A stretch of 64,000 bases of DNA from Pseudomonadota bacterium (GTDB taxonomy: Bacteria; Pseudomonadota; Alphaproteobacteria; Reyranellales; Reyranellaceae): assembly GCA_018242505.1 (NCBI GenBank), contig JAFEBU010000073.1, positions 186,001-250,000 on the forward strand, read 5' to 3'. Positions 61,950-64,000 of the stretch are shown one piece after another. Position 1 is the first letter of the stretch, and each line of letters starts with the position of its first letter. The translations under genes and the position numbers were made by a program. The notes under the pieces were generated by a model. It ran no database searches. It had not been told where the DNA came from and worked only from the letters and a program-made list of their open reading frames with translations.

Positions 61950-62419
61950 CGATCCACAAGCTCGACCCCAAGCTCGATCTCGTGCTCGAGCGCGTCGTCG
62001 ACGTGCCGCCGGCCCTGGTCTGGGAAGCCTGGACGAAGCCCGAGCATCTCCGCCATTGGTTTACGCCCAAGCCCTGGACGGTGGCGCACTGCGAGGTCGA
62101 TCTTCGACCCGGCGGCACCTTCCGCACCATCATGCGCGGACCGAACGGAGAGGAGCATGATGTCGCCGGCTGCTATCTCGAGATCGTGCCACAGAAGCGG
62201 CTGATCTGGACCGACGCATTGCTGCCGGGATTTCGACCTTCGGCCAATCCCTTCTTCACCGCGATCGTCGAACTCGAGCCCAGCGGCAAGGGCACACGCT
62301 ATACGGCAACCGCCATCCATCGCGACGAGGACGGCCGCAAGAAGCACGAGGAGATGGGCTTCCACCAGGGCTGGGGCACCGTGCTGGACCAGCTCGTCGA
62401 GTACGCCAAGGCGATATGA
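61946..62419 (+). CDS. SRPBCC family protein (AHSA1-like)
   Basis: 157 aa from ATG 61946 (ATGA overlap; AAGGAG about 8 nt before). Hydrophobic-ligand START-like fold: VDVPPALVWEAWTKPEHLRHWFTPKPW, DLRPGGTFRTIMRGPNGEEH, GCYLEIVPQKRLIWTDAL and a C-terminal HQGWGTVLDQLVEYAK. AHSA1 domain. The ArsR-SRPBCC pairing is frequent; function of the pair is not well known. Confidence 0.92.
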   Translation: MTIHKLDPKLDLVLERVVDVPPALVWEAWTKPEHLRHWFTPKPWTVAHCEVDLRPGGTFRTIMRGPNGEEHDVAGCYLEIVPQKRLIWTDALLPGFRPSANPFFTAIVELEPSGKGTRYTATAIHRDEDGRKKHEEMGFHQGWGTVLDQLVEYAKAI

Positions 62420-62429
62420 TTCGCCCGAC

Positions 62430-63260
62430 TCACTTCTTCACGATCACCACCTCGAGATATTCGCCCGGCACGACCATCGTGCCGTCCTTGGCCTGGTTGA
62501 ACCGGGCGATCAGCGCCTTCAGGTCGGCCGAAAGCGCGTTGCGCCGGGCATCGTCCAGTGAGGCCATCGCCTTCAGTATCGGGCCGTAGTAGCTCCGGAA
62601 CACCTCGATGAAGTGCTCGGCCGAACGATAACGGAACATGAAGTTCCGCGACTCGGCCGAGATCGATGCGGCAGACGCACCGAACAGCTCGGCCAAATGT
62701 TCCCGCGTGCCCCACAGGATCGGCGATTTGACCCCCGCCGGCGGGGGCACATATTGGCCGATCGCCTTGAACACCTGGCCGATGAAGCCGGCGGGCGTCC
62801 AGTTGGCCAGGCCGATCTTGCCGCCAGGACGGCAAACACGGAGCATCTCAGCGGCGGCTTTCCCCTGGTCGGGCGTGAACATCACGCCGTAGCTCGAAGC
62901 CACAACGTCGAAGTCCGCATCCGGGAAAGGCAGCGCTTCGGCATCGGCTTCCTGGAAGCGTACCGTGAGACCGTCCGCGGCGGCCCGGCCTTTGCCGTGC
63001 TCCAGCAAGGCCGGCACGTAGTCGGTCGAGGTCACATCGCACCAGCGCCGGGCAGCCGCCAGGGTCACGTTACCGTTGCCGGCCGCCACGTCGAGCACGC
63101 GCTGGCCGGCGCGCAGGTCGAGCGCCTCGCACAGCATCTCGCCGACGATCTGCAAGGTGGCGCCCACCAGGGCATAGTTGCCGGAGGACCAGACGCCCTG
63201 CTGACGGGCTTTGATAGCGGCAAGGTCGGGGGCCGAGTCGACGACGGCGGTCATTGTCAT
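62430..63260 (-). CDS. Class I SAM-dependent methyltransferase (UbiE-like)
   Basis: 276 aa from ATG 63260 (GGAGAG about 7 nt upstream). Methyltransf_11 core: VLDVAAGNGNVTLAAARRWCDV, TSTDYVPALLEHGKGRAAADG, FQEADAEALPFPDADFDVVASSYGVMF and RVCRPGGKIGLANWTP. Sequence close to the group often paired with ArsR/SRPBCC genes; here convergent with SRPBCC (10 bp between stops). Acceptor unknown. Confidence 0.92.
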   Translation of the reverse strand: MTMTAVVDSAPDLAAIKARQQGVWSSGNYALVGATLQIVGEMLCEALDLRAGQRVLDVAAGNGNVTLAAARRWCDVTSTDYVPALLEHGKGRAAADGLTVRFQEADAEALPFPDADFDVVASSYGVMFTPDQGKAAAEMLRVCRPGGKIGLANWTPAGFIGQVFKAIGQYVPPPAGVKSPILWGTREHLAELFGASAASISAESRNFMFRYRSAEHFIEVFRSYYGPILKAMASLDDARRNALSADLKALIARFNQAKDGTMVVPGEYLEVVIVKK

Positions 63261-63397
63261 GGCATCTCTCCATTCGACACCGACTCCCTGGCCGGCTGCG
63301 GCATATTTGCGGAGCCTCATTCGACGTCGCTATGCAGCTTCCGCCGAGTAGTGCAGAATTCGCATCGACCCATGACATCGGTTACGAGGAGGCCGAT

Positions 63398-64000
63398 ATG
63401 GGGGAACGAACGGACAGTCCATCGCGTGAGACATGGCGCAGTCGCAGCGACCTGCCGGACGGGCTGTTCCGCGCCCTCGATTGGCTGAACGGGCGGCTGG
63501 AAGATCCAATCGAGCTGGAAACGCTCGCGGCTATTGCCGGCGTCCGCCTGCGCACACTGGAGTCACAGTTCAAGCTTCATCTCGGCACGACACCCCTCGG
63601 CTGGGTCCGACGGCTGCGTCTTGCGCGGGCAAGACAACTGTTGCTGTCCGCCGGCACGACCACGAGCGTGACCGACGTCGCCATGGCCACCGGTTTCGCC
63701 CAGCTCGGGCGTTTCGCCGCCTACTACCGGCAGCAGTTTGGAGAATTGCCATCGAGGACGCTGAGGACCGCCCGCATGGATGGCAAGGCCGCCAGCGATC
63801 CCGACGACGAAGCGCTGCGCTTGAGCTGGCGCGCGATGACGTCCGCCTACAGCGTCGGACCAGCCGCCTGTGACGCCGCCATGGCCGACGTCGAACGGGC
63901 CGAAGATCTTGCCCCGCAGCTCACCTTGCCGCGGGCGATCGCCGCCTGGTGCCTGAGCCAGCGCGCGGCCCACAATTTCAGCCGCACGCCGCAGCTCGAT
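63398..64000 (+). CDS. AraC family transcriptional regulator with N-terminal HTH (3' end outside window)
   Basis: 201 codons to the right edge without a stop. GAGGAGG lies 5 nt before ATG 63398. The AraC domain is N-terminal (about residues 25-120): LETLAAIAGVRLRTLESQFKLHLGT, GWVRRLRLARARQLLL, and the second HTH VTDVAMATGFAQLGRFAAYYRQQFGELPS. After that comes a different alpha-helical domain (PRAIAAWCLSQRAAHNFS) that looks TPR-like. Most AraC proteins carry the DNA-binding part at the C-terminus, so this order is unusual. Confidence 0.85.
   Translation, partial: MGERTDSPSRETWRSRSDLPDGLFRALDWLNGRLEDPIELETLAAIAGVRLRTLESQFKLHLGTTPLGWVRRLRLARARQLLLSAGTTTSVTDVAMATGFAQLGRFAAYYRQQFGELPSRTLRTARMDGKAASDPDDEALRLSWRAMTSAYSVGPAACDAAMADVERAEDLAPQLTLPRAIAAWCLSQRAAHNFSRTPQLD

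Overview
The window is a chromosomal segment of a GC-rich alphaproteobacterium. COQ9, a split-alpha (three-gene) pnt transhydrogenase, HisZ, the long SerA and alphaproteobacterial-type SerC, and a GTTC-N7-GTTC SOS box upstream of recA support this. The many ABC/Bug solute receptors, family III CoA-transferase, phytanoyl-CoA dioxygenases and ring-hydroxylating oxygenase suggest a metabolically versatile soil or water organism. A Reyranella-like member of Rhodospirillales is my guess, from gene content only. There is no prophage, transposase, CRISPR array or rRNA gene, and no gap above 300 bp without a gene.

Layout. 1-3.3 kb: housekeeping genes (TIGR02444-type gene, YdcH, purE-purK, COQ9, rpsU with a terminator, and a decayed tRNA-like sequence). 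3.3-9 kb: a frameshifted amidohydrolase, a 28-residue CxxC peptide gene, a frameshifted TPR gene and pntAA-pntAB-pntB. 9-20.5 kb: a 2-hydroxyacid dehydrogenase, then a long minus-strand run: NAD-epimerase, livG-livF-receptor-livH-livM, GAF protein, P-loop ATPase, pepF, ABC1 kinase and a SanA/YdcF protein. 20.7-30.4 kb: a single-chain indolepyruvate oxidoreductase, small lipoproteins, alaS, a YkgJ protein and recA. 30.7-37.4 kb: a MalFG/Ugp-like importer lacking its ATPase gene, a GpdQ-like phosphodiesterase and a PhnD-PhnC-PhnE importer, probably a phosphorus-scavenging block. 37.4-42.5 kb: CoA-transferase, an unknown protein, tricarballylate dehydrogenase, methyltransferase and Bug receptor. 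42.5-50.5 kb: an AhpD-like selenoprotein gene, serA, serC, an SDR and a three-gene glycosyltransferase/methyltransferase cluster. 50.5-64 kb: hisZ, hydrolase, PhyH, purA, PhyH, a ThDP enzyme, a Rieske oxygenase, enoyl-CoA hydratase, epoxide-hydrolase-like enzyme, ArsR-SRPBCC pair, methyltransferase and a truncated AraC regulator.

The most notable find is the carboxymuconolactone decarboxylase/AhpD-like gene at 42553-43101 (minus). Its CxxC redox motif is encoded as Cys-Pro-Phe-UGA, the same frame continues for 101 sense codons of matching family sequence, and a perfect 8-bp stem with a G-first loop follows the UGA at bacterial SECIS distance. This indicates co-translational selenocysteine insertion; an ordinary annotation would truncate or discard the gene.

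Three other genes (amidohydrolase, TPR protein, small DTFPASDP protein) are each split by an apparent indel in a homopolymer run. They could be genuine pseudogenes or assembly errors. Several regulatory dyads and short repeats are also described.
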